Positions 7,211 to 15,262 of a stretch of DNA of 32,502 nucleotides are shown here, piece by piece. Source of the stretch: a virus; IMG/VR virus record IMGVR_UViG_3300017714_000077, positions 1 to 32,502 of that record. One strand, 5' to 3'. The notes under the pieces were generated by a model. The model had not been told where the DNA came from, did not search any database, and saw only the letters and a list, made by a program, of their open reading frames with translations. The number at the start of each line of letters is the position of its first letter. Positions within the stretch are counted from its first letter, which is position 1. Position numbers and translations under genes: made by a program.

Positions 7211-7849
7211 TTAACCTTTAAAGTTAGAATCATGTTTGCCGTATCCTTTATAGATCCTTGCTCCACGCAACATTTTTCTAAATGATCTATTATTTGTTTT
7301 CCAGATATCCTTAGCACTTAAACTGCTAGGTTTACCTTCTTTGATTGATACGAAGTCTTCAACAGGTAGCATGGATGCAGTATCCCACTCATTAATTGCT
7401 ATATCTAGCAATAATCCTCTAACTTGACTTATGTTATATTTAGATATTGAATTGTATGGCAATGTGAGTTTGTCACGTTTTAAATTTTCTACAACATATC
7501 TTCTTCTTATTGGGTGTATTAAGTGTAAATTGCATGCATCGAATGATCGACCATCAAACTTAATTACATATGCTAATGGAAAAGGATCGAATATCTTTAC
7601 GGTCTCTTTTTCTGAAGTATATTCAAACATAAAAAGATGTCCCTGCTTTGGTATTCTTCTTATGAGATTTTGATCTCTTTCTTCTATTGGATCTTTAGAA
7701 TCTGCACGTTCATCAATAATGAATTTACCAGGACGACGCATATAACTGCGAGTCAGACTTCTAAATGCTCTTCTATAAAAGAATGGTGATTTACCTGCTT
7801 CTAGGTCAACACGCTCTCTTAATTCTTCAAATACAGTTTGATTTGACAT
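7211..7849 (-). CDS. Probable DNA end protector gp2-like protein
   Basis: A 212-residue soluble protein with features SPFFYRRAFRSLTRSYM near the N-terminus, then GHLFMFEYTSE, FDPFPLAYVIKFDG and LHLIHPIRRRYVVENL. This pattern (an FEY strand, a central DPFPL turn, then an HLIHPxxRR segment) is common in T4-like marine phages beside gp4 and is usually annotated as the DNA end protector, which binds packaged DNA ends and protects them from RecBCD; the assignment rests mainly on remembered similarity and on the gp4 neighbour, as T4 has 2 and 4 together. It is very basic, consistent with DNA contact. Its ATG overlaps the gp4 stop by one base (TAATG). A generic neck or baseplate protein is the alternative. 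Confidence 0.5.
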   Translation of the reverse strand: MSNQTVFEELRERVDLEAGKSPFFYRRAFRSLTRSYMRRPGKFIIDERADSKDPIEERDQNLIRRIPKQGHLFMFEYTSEKETVKIFDPFPLAYVIKFDGRSFDACNLHLIHPIRRRYVVENLKRDKLTLPYNSISKYNISQVRGLLLDIAINEWDTASMLPVEDFVSIKEGKPSSLSAKDIWKTNNRSFRKMLRGARIYKGYGKHDSNFKG

Positions 7850-8292
7850 TACTTGATACCTAATTCGTCTTCTGTAACTATTTTAAATTCTAATCTTCTA
7901 TCTTTACACCATTCTTCAGCAGCCTTCCATTTTGCTTTATTAACTTCATATGTTTTTGCTTCATATATGAATGATTTTGTTACTCTAGACTTTCTTTTTG
8001 GTGGCACAGTTTGTTTTTTAGGTTTTACTTCTATAACGTATGTCTTTGTAGACCCATTCTTTTCTTGTACCTTTATTAAAAAGTCTGGAAAGTATCTATG
8101 AACCCTTCCATCAATTGGGGATAAGTAAGGTATGCAAAACTCTTCGCTCGCCCACTCAATTATATTTTCATTCAAATCACACCAAGAACAGAACTTGCGC
8201 TCCCAACTACTTCGACAAATTATATTATTTGGATTTCCTTTGTATTTTTTAGGATACGAAGGGCGATATCTACTTTTAATACTTTCGTTCAT
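7849..8292 (-). CDS. 4: Head completion protein gp4 (TnsA-like nuclease fold)
   Basis: The 147-residue protein matches T4 gp4 closely: YKGNPNNIICRSSWERKF, IIEWASEEFCIPYLSPIDG and HRYFPDFLIKV, then VIEVKPKKQ. It retains a full PD-(D/E)XK set, with E31, D70 and E88-V-K90, so nuclease activity is likely. In T4 it acts after DNA packaging to complete heads so that tails can join. It is the first gene of the minus-strand operon gp4-gp2-gp48-gp53 and diverges from gp54 across only 43 bases. The ATG at 8292 gives the family's usual start and length. Confidence 0.9.
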   Translation of the reverse strand: MNESIKSRYRPSYPKKYKGNPNNIICRSSWERKFCSWCDLNENIIEWASEEFCIPYLSPIDGRVHRYFPDFLIKVQEKNGSTKTYVIEVKPKKQTVPPKRKSRVTKSFIYEAKTYEVNKAKWKAAEEWCKDRRLEFKIVTEDELGIK

Positions 8293-8306
8293 AAAAGTTG
8301 GCTACA

Positions 8307-8312
8307 TATAAT
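8307..8312 (+). promoter_or_regulatory. Possible -10 element before gp54
   Basis: A perfect TATAAT lies 24 bases before the gp54 ATG in the gp4/gp54 divergent gap. No convincing -35 is seen upstream, and the region is so AT-rich that a chance match is possible. Confidence 0.3.
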
Positions 8313-8326
8313 ATAGACTTAATATC

Positions 8327-8335
8327 TTTATTTAG
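8327..8335 (-). promoter_or_regulatory. Late-promoter-like motif for the gp4 operon
   Basis: On the minus strand this reads CTAAATAAA, close to the T4 late element TATAAATA, about 35 bases before the gp4 ATG. It overlaps the gp54 start codon region. Only one short motif supports it. Confidence 0.35.
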
Positions 8336-9157
8336 ATGTCCTTAGGAATAACTCCAGGCGTTCCAATGAGTACACTGAAGAGTAGGATTTTGAATCCTTC
8401 TATGACATCAGTGTATTCTGTTTTGATGAACCAACCTTCCTTTGGTATGCAACAGGACAGGGAATTGTTTGAACTTACCTGTATAGAGGCAGCATTGCCA
8501 GGTTCTAGTCTCGCCACGGTTGAGACGAGTAGAGATTATATGGGTGTTGTTGAAAGGCATGCATATGCTAGACTGTATGACGAAACTATAGATCTTACAT
8601 TTTTAGTTACTTTAGACAGTAATTACCTTCAGATTAGATTCTTTGATTATTGGATGAAATGGATAGTTGGGGAGGAACTTTATAGTGATCAGCAGATGAA
8701 TGGAAAGATTCATCAAAGAGCTAGATACCCAAGTGAATATCAAACTAACTTCCAAATTGTAAAGTATGAGAAGAGTCTTGGGAGTGGTAAGGAACTAATA
8801 AATCCTGTTTTGGTTTATAATTTTGTTGATGCATTCCCTAAATCGATGAATACCATTCAAATATCATATGAAGCTTCTCAACTTTTGAAGTGTACAGTAT
8901 CAATGACTTACACTAGATACTTTATTGGTAAAGAAAAGTCTAGAACTGATTATGCAGCCTTGTCTGCACCTGGAGAAAATTTTGATTTTAATCTAGGAAT
9001 CGATCTCAAAACTGGATTTGGTGGTGGTGGGAGACCCAATCCATTTGATTCAACACAAATGTTTAATATGGATAATGATGATGCAAGTTTTAATAATTTA
9101 GGATTTAGTGATCTTATTTCCAATCAAGTCCCACTTGATTTTAACTTTCAATTTTGA
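8336..9157 (+). CDS. 54: Baseplate tail-tube initiator gp54-like
   Basis: The 273-residue protein has the tail-tube fold pattern shared by gp19, gp48 and gp54: IEAALPGSSLATVETSRDY, a YDETIDLTFLVTLDSNY strand, an aromatic helix RFFDYWMKWIVG, and LVYNFVDAFPKSMNTIQISYEASQLLKCTVSMTYTRY split over two strands. It is followed by a glycine- and asparagine-rich C-terminal tail (GFGGGGRPNPFDS). In T4, gp54 sits on gp48 and nucleates tail-tube assembly, so its place next to the gp48 operon fits. A tail-tube paralogue is the alternative. The ATG at 8336 follows the divergent gap. Confidence 0.7.
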   Translation: MSLGITPGVPMSTLKSRILNPSMTSVYSVLMNQPSFGMQQDRELFELTCIEAALPGSSLATVETSRDYMGVVERHAYARLYDETIDLTFLVTLDSNYLQIRFFDYWMKWIVGEELYSDQQMNGKIHQRARYPSEYQTNFQIVKYEKSLGSGKELINPVLVYNFVDAFPKSMNTIQISYEASQLLKCTVSMTYTRYFIGKEKSRTDYAALSAPGENFDFNLGIDLKTGFGGGGRPNPFDSTQMFNMDNDDASFNNLGFSDLISNQVPLDFNFQF

Positions 9158-9158
9158 C

Positions 9159-9166
9159 GATAAATA
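9159..9166 (+). promoter_or_regulatory. Late promoter before gp26
   Basis: GATAAATA matches 7 of 8 bases of the T4 late element TATAAATA and lies 22 bases before the gp26 ATG, in a 31-base gap. It would be read by host polymerase with gp55, gp33 and gp45. Confidence 0.65.
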
Positions 9167-9188
9167 ACCACATGAACTTATAATAACT

Positions 9189-9908
9189 ATGCCATTACCT
9201 ACTATATCAACTCCAACCTATGAACTTGAGTTGCCATCAACTGGAGAATCTGTACAATATCGTCCCTTTTTAGTTAGAGAAGAAAAATTACTTGTTCTTG
9301 CTTTAGAAAGTGAAGATTCTAAGCAGATAACCACTGCAATTAAATCAGTAATTACCAATTGTATAAAAACTGAGACAATCAAAGTTGAGAGTCTTCCAAC
9401 TTTTGATATTGAATATTTGTTTTTAAACATTAGAGGTAAGTCAGTTGGTGAAGAATTGGAAGTAAATGTTCTTTGTCCCGATGATGAAGAAACTTATGTC
9501 CCCACCACAATTAATATTGATGATATTAAAGTCGTCAAAAATGAAGACCATGATAATAATATTAAAATTGACGAGCAACTTGCGATGGAGATGAAATATC
9601 CATCACTGGAACAATTTATTCAAACAAATTTTGATTTTACCAATGATGTCGGAGTTGAGCAATCATTTAATTTGATTGCTTCATGCATCAGTCAAATTTT
9701 TACTGCTGATGAGTCTTGGGCTGTAGAAGATGTTCCTAAAAAAGAGGTACAGGCATTTTTGGATCAAATGAATTCTGCTCAATTTAAAAAGATTGAGAAA
9801 TTTTTTGCTACTATGCCAAAACTATCTCATGAGATAAAAGTGAAGAATCCAAAAACTGGTGTTGTGAGCACTGTTGTTTTGGAGGGGTTATCTAGTTTTT
9901 TCGCATAG
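9189..9908 (+). CDS. 26: Baseplate hub subunit gp26
   Basis: This 239-residue protein belongs to the T4 baseplate gp26 family: a beta-rich N-terminus (YELELPSTGESVQYRPFLVREEKLL), ESEDSKQITTAIKSVITNCI, FDIEYLFLNIRGKSVGE, then a helical half with MKYPSLEQF and FLDQMNSAQFKKIEKFFATMP. gp26 is needed for assembly of the central hub in T4 and behaves like the tail-assembly chaperones of other phages. The gene follows a clear late promoter and is followed after 11 bases by gp51, the other hub assembly factor. No frameshift sequence between them was found. Confidence 0.85.
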   Translation: MPLPTISTPTYELELPSTGESVQYRPFLVREEKLLVLALESEDSKQITTAIKSVITNCIKTETIKVESLPTFDIEYLFLNIRGKSVGEELEVNVLCPDDEETYVPTTINIDDIKVVKNEDHDNNIKIDEQLAMEMKYPSLEQFIQTNFDFTNDVGVEQSFNLIASCISQIFTADESWAVEDVPKKEVQAFLDQMNSAQFKKIEKFFATMPKLSHEIKVKNPKTGVVSTVVLEGLSSFFA

Positions 9909-9919
9909 CCCTCTCTCAC

Positions 9920-10093
9920 ATGGATTTGGAGAATTATTATAAGTTAAACTTTGCGTTAATACAGTACCATAAATATTCATTAACCGAAGTTGAAAATCTA
10001 ATTCCATGGGAGCGGGAAGTCTATGTGGCATTACTAAAAGCTCATTTGGAAGAAGAAAAACTTAAAGCTGAACAACAGCGAGCAAATAGCTAA
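9920..10093 (+). CDS. 51: Baseplate hub assembly protein gp51-like (57 aa)
   Basis: A short gene (57 residues, starting MDLENYYKLNF) with the motif LIPWEREVYVALLKAHLEEE, which is characteristic of the small cyanophage gp51 proteins annotated as hub assembly catalysts. It is far shorter than T4 gp51 (249). Together with gp26 it resembles the paired tail-assembly chaperones that precede tape-measure genes in many phages, and the next gene is indeed a tape-measure-like protein. The TAA stop overlaps the following ATG (TAATG), so translation is coupled. Confidence 0.75.
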   Translation: MDLENYYKLNFALIQYHKYSLTEVENLIPWEREVYVALLKAHLEEEKLKAEQQRANS

Positions 10094-12588
10094 TGGCTAA
10101 TAAGTTACCAAAGTATCTAAGCGAAATAATCCCATATTCTCGTCTTGTAAAGAGGAAAGATGGGTTTAGACAGACTGTTTCCAGTTATATGGAACGGTCT
10201 AAGATTCTTATTGGTGACGCATATGACGTTGATTATGATAGAGTAGTAAGTATATTTCTTAAAGCATGGGATAAATCTGAAAAAGATTATCCATCACCGT
10301 CCGTTATAACACCTCAAAATATTGCTGAATTTGGTGTATTCAATGAATATTGTCTATACCTTTGGGAATACTATGTTCAGAATAAGAAAGAACCAGCAAA
10401 ACCAAAAGCACCGCCTAAACTACCAAAGCAGAAAAAACCAGAACCACCAAAACCAAAAACAACTTTAGATCAAGAACCTCCTCAAGTAACTTCAGAGGGT
10501 GAGTTTGAAGGATATGGTGATGATGACGGTCTCCTATCTATTCCAAAGACAGAATCAAAACCAAAGGAGAAAAAACCTTCCCCCGCTCTTACAATATATG
10601 AGGGTGTAAAGGAAGATGATTTAATTGGTGATGAGGAGATTGATGAAAGAATCCTAAGAATGTTAGGATTAGATGTAATTGAAGATATTGATTATGCAAC
10701 TTACACCACTCTTTTAAAAGAGTGGAGTGTTGCTGCTAGAATGACAGGTGCTAAGATTAGCACTGAAGAAGCAGAATTAATATCAAATGAATTTAAGAGA
10801 GTAAAGAAGAAAGTTGGTAGATTTAAGATTAAGCAGAAGAAGGTAAATATAGGATCTGATCCAACAGCTCCATCTCCAGTAAAGGCAGCTAAAAATTTTA
10901 TTACAGGTGCTCCAGAAAAAGAACAAAAATTACTTGCTCCAGCAGAAGGACCTAAAAAGAAAAGGAAGAAGAAAAAGGCATCTCTTGAAGAGAATGTTGC
11001 TGCAATTCGTAAAAATGTAGAAGCGATACAAAAAATTCTTGAGAATTCTCTCAAGCAAAAAATGAAAGCGATTGGTGCTAATCGCAAAGCATTTGAGAGA
11101 TCTACTAGAGAAGATAGGGAGAATAAATTAGAAGGCGCAGTCAAAAAGACTATGAGTGCCGCTAGAAAGGTACTCTCTCCAGTATTTGATATTTTGGGAA
11201 GGATAATGAACTTCCTGAAAACAATTATCCTTGGTAGGATATTATATAAACTTATTGAATGGTTGGGTAATTCTGAGAATCAGGGTAAACTTAATAATGT
11301 CATACAGTTTGTGAAAGACTGGTGGCCAGCGTTACTTGCAGGGTTCTTATTATTTGCAACGCCTCTTGGTTTATTAGTAAGAACAGTTATGGGGACCATA
11401 GCAAAACTTACATTAACTATGTTGAAACGGGGCATACCAATGCTCTTGAGATTTGTTGCAAAGAATCCACTTGCAGCTGCTGCAATCGGTACTGGCGTTG
11501 CTGCTGGTGTTATGGCATTCAGAGCTAAGGATAGCACTGAACAGCAATTAGAAGATAAAGGTCTGAGTGATGCTCCTCCAAAGCAGCAAGCGGATGAACT
11601 ATCAAAACCTGGTAGTATTATGGAAACATTTACTAGAGGTATACTACCTTCTTTAAATGCTCCTGGTCTTGCTGGTGGTGGTAAAGTTCCAAGAAAAACT
11701 CCACTTTCTGGTGGTAGAGTCACACAGTCTAGTGGTAATCGTGTAAGGGGTGGTGGTAAGGATACTCAGATGATTGTCGCTCAACCTGGCGAATTTGTTA
11801 TGAGTAAGGGTGCTGTAGATAAGTTTGGTCCTCAATTATTTTTGGATTTAAATAAAGCTGGTGGCGGAACTAATGCTCCTAAGTTTTTGAATGGATTACA
11901 ATTTGCTCAACAAGGTGGTAGGATCGGTGTAGATTTTAATAATATTCCCTCTATTGATATAATAGCAGCACAAGAAGAACAAAGGAGAAGATTTGGTTTT
12001 GATGAAAGAGTAGAGCAAGTTGGTATTCAAAAAACAATGGTTGAATTTAGGAAATTCAAAATGTTGGAGAGAGCAAAAACTGCATCTCCAACAATGAGAT
12101 CATCTGGAAATAGTGGAAGTGTAGAGTTACCACCAGAGATGCAATATCCAATGAGTCGAACTCCAAGTTCTTCAAATGGATCTAGTTCTAATTTGGGATC
12201 TAGTTTTAAAGGATTGAAAAGTTCTGCAGTTGTTGCTGCTCCTCCTACTCCAGAAGCACCTGATAATGGGGAATCTATGGTAGCACCAAAAACTCTACCT
12301 GCAAATTCATTTTCGGCACCATTTACTGGTGCAGTATCAGAAAAACCTCAATCTGCACCTAAACCGACTCCACTTCAGGTAATTCCATATTCTGAAAAAC
12401 AACCCGTTCCAGATCCACCTGCTGGATCAACGGTTAATGTCACTACAATACAGACCAGTACGGATGCAAAGGGAAATTTAACTACCAATCCAAGTAATAA
12501 TAGAGATATTCCTGAATTTGACACTGCTCTTACCACAGCATCAAGGATGATGAATATACAAATTTACGGAATTGTGGGGGTAGAGTAA
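10093..12588 (+). CDS. Tape-measure-like tail protein 1 (gp29 role)
   Basis: An 831-residue protein with a helical N-terminus, a lysine/proline-rich linker (about 98-180), a strongly basic coiled-coil-prone middle (KKKRKKKKASLEENVAAIRKN), hydrophobic segments (WWPALLAGFLLFATPLGLL, then NPLAAAAIGTGVAAGVMAF) and a glycine-rich part containing QPGEFVMSKGAVDKFG, a signature of phage tape-measure proteins. The C-terminus is serine/proline rich and probably disordered. It follows gp26 and gp51, the usual chaperone position, so it is the best candidate for the gp29 role of setting tail length and helping DNA cross the inner membrane. Part of its middle resembles the next gene. No direct T4 gp29 similarity is obvious. 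Confidence 0.7.
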   Translation: MANKLPKYLSEIIPYSRLVKRKDGFRQTVSSYMERSKILIGDAYDVDYDRVVSIFLKAWDKSEKDYPSPSVITPQNIAEFGVFNEYCLYLWEYYVQNKKEPAKPKAPPKLPKQKKPEPPKPKTTLDQEPPQVTSEGEFEGYGDDDGLLSIPKTESKPKEKKPSPALTIYEGVKEDDLIGDEEIDERILRMLGLDVIEDIDYATYTTLLKEWSVAARMTGAKISTEEAELISNEFKRVKKKVGRFKIKQKKVNIGSDPTAPSPVKAAKNFITGAPEKEQKLLAPAEGPKKKRKKKKASLEENVAAIRKNVEAIQKILENSLKQKMKAIGANRKAFERSTREDRENKLEGAVKKTMSAARKVLSPVFDILGRIMNFLKTIILGRILYKLIEWLGNSENQGKLNNVIQFVKDWWPALLAGFLLFATPLGLLVRTVMGTIAKLTLTMLKRGIPMLLRFVAKNPLAAAAIGTGVAAGVMAFRAKDSTEQQLEDKGLSDAPPKQQADELSKPGSIMETFTRGILPSLNAPGLAGGGKVPRKTPLSGGRVTQSSGNRVRGGGKDTQMIVAQPGEFVMSKGAVDKFGPQLFLDLNKAGGGTNAPKFLNGLQFAQQGGRIGVDFNNIPSIDIIAAQEEQRRRFGFDERVEQVGIQKTMVEFRKFKMLERAKTASPTMRSSGNSGSVELPPEMQYPMSRTPSSSNGSSSNLGSSFKGLKSSAVVAAPPTPEAPDNGESMVAPKTLPANSFSAPFTGAVSEKPQSAPKPTPLQVIPYSEKQPVPDPPAGSTVNVTTIQTSTDAKGNLTTNPSNNRDIPEFDTALTTASRMMNIQIYGIVGVE

Positions 12589-12589
12589 G

Positions 12590-15262
12590 GTGGCAGTTAA
12601 TACCCAAAAGTTTTTACCTTCTTCAGGTGGAGCTATAGTTAAAGGTGCTATTCCAAAAAGTTCATTGGTTCCATACTCTCCGCAAGGAAAGTTTGCGATG
12701 CCAGAGGTTGTGGGTGACAAAACAGAGGAGAAACTTAAGAGTACTCTAGAAGGTGATGTTGATGCAATTCGTACATCTACTACAAAAATTAAGGCAGTTC
12801 TGAGAAAGAGTGTAAAAATAGATTTAAAACAATTTAGAGATAATCGTAAAAAGAAGGAAAAAACTAAACGAGCTGGTAGAGAAGATGCCCTAGAGAAGGG
12901 TGAAGATAAGAAAGGGAAGAAGAAGTTGGGTATATCTATGCCCAAAGTGCCATTCTTTACTAGAGTTAAAAACTTTTTAGGTTCTATATTTTTAGGATGG
13001 TTGACGTTTAGGTTAATTAAGTTTGCCCCACAATTTTCTGCATTTCTTGAGAGAATAAAACCGATTGCTACTTGGATTGAAGGATTTGTAGGTGATGTCT
13101 TCAATGGATTTGTTGGATTTATTGATGGTGCTTATGATATTAAAAAGAAAGCAGAAGATAAGGTTGAGGAATTATTTGGTGATGAAGGTCTTAAAAAGTT
13201 TAAGGAGTTCCAGGGAACATTTACAAAGTTCATGAACCTTGCCATCATCGCTGCGATGTTGAGCACTGGTGGAAGTGATTTAGGTCTTGGTAGAAGACGT
13301 GGAGGTCCTGGTGGTAGAAATCAAACAGGCATACAAGGTATGCGTAATCAAGCAGGTAGAGTCACAAGAGGTGGCACTACTGCTTCTGCTGCTAGAAGAT
13401 TTGCTGATAGGCATGGAAGAGACGCTGCAATAAAAAGATTTGGACCAAAGGCAGTTCAAAGTTTGGGTGGCAGGTATGCCAGATCTGGTGCTACTAATGT
13501 TGCTAGAAGAGCTGCAGTAGCTGTTCTTGGTAGAGGTGGTACAAGGTCAGCATTGGGAATCCTTAAAAACTTCATCAGTCCAGTTGTTAAGAGAATACCC
13601 ATCATTGGTGGACTGATTGATTTTGCTTTAAATTATTTTGTATTTAAAGAACCTCTTGGTAGATCTGCGTTTGCTGCTATTGGTAGTACTATTCTTGGTG
13701 CTCTCGGTGCAACGGCAGGATCAGTCATTCCTGTTGCAGGAAACTTTGTTGGTGCTGCTTTAGGTGGTCTTGCAGGTGATGCCGCAGGAAAGTGGTTATA
13801 TGATACATTCTTTGATAAGAAAAAACCTGTCGATATTCCTGAAGGAACTGAAGGGAGAGAGCGAGGAGGTGAAATTGGAAAATCGCAAAGTGATGCAAAG
13901 AAGTTAGAAAAAGAAAGAGAACGGGATAATCAGAGACGAGTAAACAAATTCAGATTAACTCCTAATCCTAAAGTTAGCAAAGAACCTGAAGCAACTAAGA
14001 AGAACTTATTTGAAAGAGTCTTTGGAAATTTGAAGAAGAAGGGTGGTGCTTTTGAATTTTTAACAAAAGCTAGGCAAAAAATATCTGATGGCAGAACCAC
14101 AATGATATCCAAGATTATGAGTCTTGGTATCGATATTCTGAGTGGAAAAACAGTATCCAATAAAACCATACAGGATATTGCTAAGAATATGGTGAATTTC
14201 TTTGATGCTGCACTGCCAGCACCAATGACAATGTTGAGACAAATCATTCAAAAGTTCTCTAAAGGTGGACTTGTGGATGGTTATTCACCTATTGAGAGAG
14301 ACAGAAGAGTTAAAGATACCGTTAAACAACTTAAAGCAGGATTTGCTCGCGATATTATTGAGAAGCAGCAGCAAATTTTTGGAACACTTAAGAGATCATC
14401 TATCGCTGCTGGAATTAGAGATGGTCAAAGGGATACTGCTAATGATTTATCTCTTCGTAGTGGAGGTTCCAGAATGCCGACTAAGGCAGGACAAACTATT
14501 GCCGCAGATGATAAACTCATAGCACTTACAGGAGATTCTGGAAGTGTTAGTTATGGTGGATCTGCAAATAAAAAATTAGATATTTCTTATAGTCCTTTTG
14601 CCAAATCTGATATTGACGCACAAAAAGCCTTGGGAGGCATTGTAATTACTTCTGGCAAGGGACAGAGAGGTGGTAGACCTCATAATGGGTATGATATTGG
14701 TGCATCCTTCGACACACCAATGTATGCATATCTAGATGGTGAAGTTACTCACACCAACACTAATCTTGGTGGAATTAATGATGGTTCTTATGGATATTGG
14801 ATTGTGTGGAAAGATGCTGTGCATGGTGCGTATCACTTCTTTGGGCACTTAAATAGACCACCTGGATTAAAACCAGGAGATAAATTTAAGGCAGGTGCAT
14901 TACTTGCAAATGTTGGTGGATCTGGTGATGGTAGTCTAACAAAGTATGACCCTCATTTACATTGGGAGATATCTAAATCTGCACCTGCTGCAAACGGTCA
15001 GTTCACTAGTTACGTAGATCCTGGTAACTGGGTAAATACATATGGTGTAGAACCACCAAAAGTGGCAATAAATCCTGTTCGACGCACTAATAATGCGGAA
15101 GGAATTGAAACTGAGGCAGAATATGAGAAAAAAGGAACAGAAATTGTAATAGTTCGGAATGAAACTGTTCGCGTTAGAACTATCACACAACATACTGCTA
15201 GCGCCCCAAATATCCCAAACAGACCATCTAAAACTGTAATCCCAACCACTGCAATAGGATAA
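12590..15262 (+). CDS. Tape-measure-like tail protein 2 with M23 peptidase domain
   Basis: An 890-residue protein starting with GTG at 12590, just after the previous stop, with a G-rich SD-like stretch upstream. Residues ~45-150 (VDAIRTSTTKIKAVL, then VKNFLGSIFLGWLTFRLIKF) resemble the core of the preceding gene. A hydrophobic, glycine-zipper-like segment follows (about 355-405, IGSTILGALGATAGSVIP). Residues ~685-800 form an M23 metallopeptidase: H698 and D702 (HNGYD) and H791 (HLHWEI) would bind zinc, with H749 or H753 (HFFGHL) and H789 as catalytic candidates. Such domains cut peptide cross-links in peptidoglycan, probably as the tail tip crosses the wall. No signal peptide is seen, which fits a virion protein rather than a free lysin. 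Confidence 0.75.
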   Translation: MAVNTQKFLPSSGGAIVKGAIPKSSLVPYSPQGKFAMPEVVGDKTEEKLKSTLEGDVDAIRTSTTKIKAVLRKSVKIDLKQFRDNRKKKEKTKRAGREDALEKGEDKKGKKKLGISMPKVPFFTRVKNFLGSIFLGWLTFRLIKFAPQFSAFLERIKPIATWIEGFVGDVFNGFVGFIDGAYDIKKKAEDKVEELFGDEGLKKFKEFQGTFTKFMNLAIIAAMLSTGGSDLGLGRRRGGPGGRNQTGIQGMRNQAGRVTRGGTTASAARRFADRHGRDAAIKRFGPKAVQSLGGRYARSGATNVARRAAVAVLGRGGTRSALGILKNFISPVVKRIPIIGGLIDFALNYFVFKEPLGRSAFAAIGSTILGALGATAGSVIPVAGNFVGAALGGLAGDAAGKWLYDTFFDKKKPVDIPEGTEGRERGGEIGKSQSDAKKLEKERERDNQRRVNKFRLTPNPKVSKEPEATKKNLFERVFGNLKKKGGAFEFLTKARQKISDGRTTMISKIMSLGIDILSGKTVSNKTIQDIAKNMVNFFDAALPAPMTMLRQIIQKFSKGGLVDGYSPIERDRRVKDTVKQLKAGFARDIIEKQQQIFGTLKRSSIAAGIRDGQRDTANDLSLRSGGSRMPTKAGQTIAADDKLIALTGDSGSVSYGGSANKKLDISYSPFAKSDIDAQKALGGIVITSGKGQRGGRPHNGYDIGASFDTPMYAYLDGEVTHTNTNLGGINDGSYGYWIVWKDAVHGAYHFFGHLNRPPGLKPGDKFKAGALLANVGGSGDGSLTKYDPHLHWEISKSAPAANGQFTSYVDPGNWVNTYGVEPPKVAINPVRRTNNAEGIETEAEYEKKGTEIVIVRNETVRVRTITQHTASAPNIPNRPSKTVIPTTAIG

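Noticed and set aside
10701-11144. 147-residue minus-strand frame rich in Phe, Ser and Leu
   Set aside because: It is the reverse reading of a Lys/Glu-rich coding region in the first tape-measure-like protein; the membrane-like look is an artefact.
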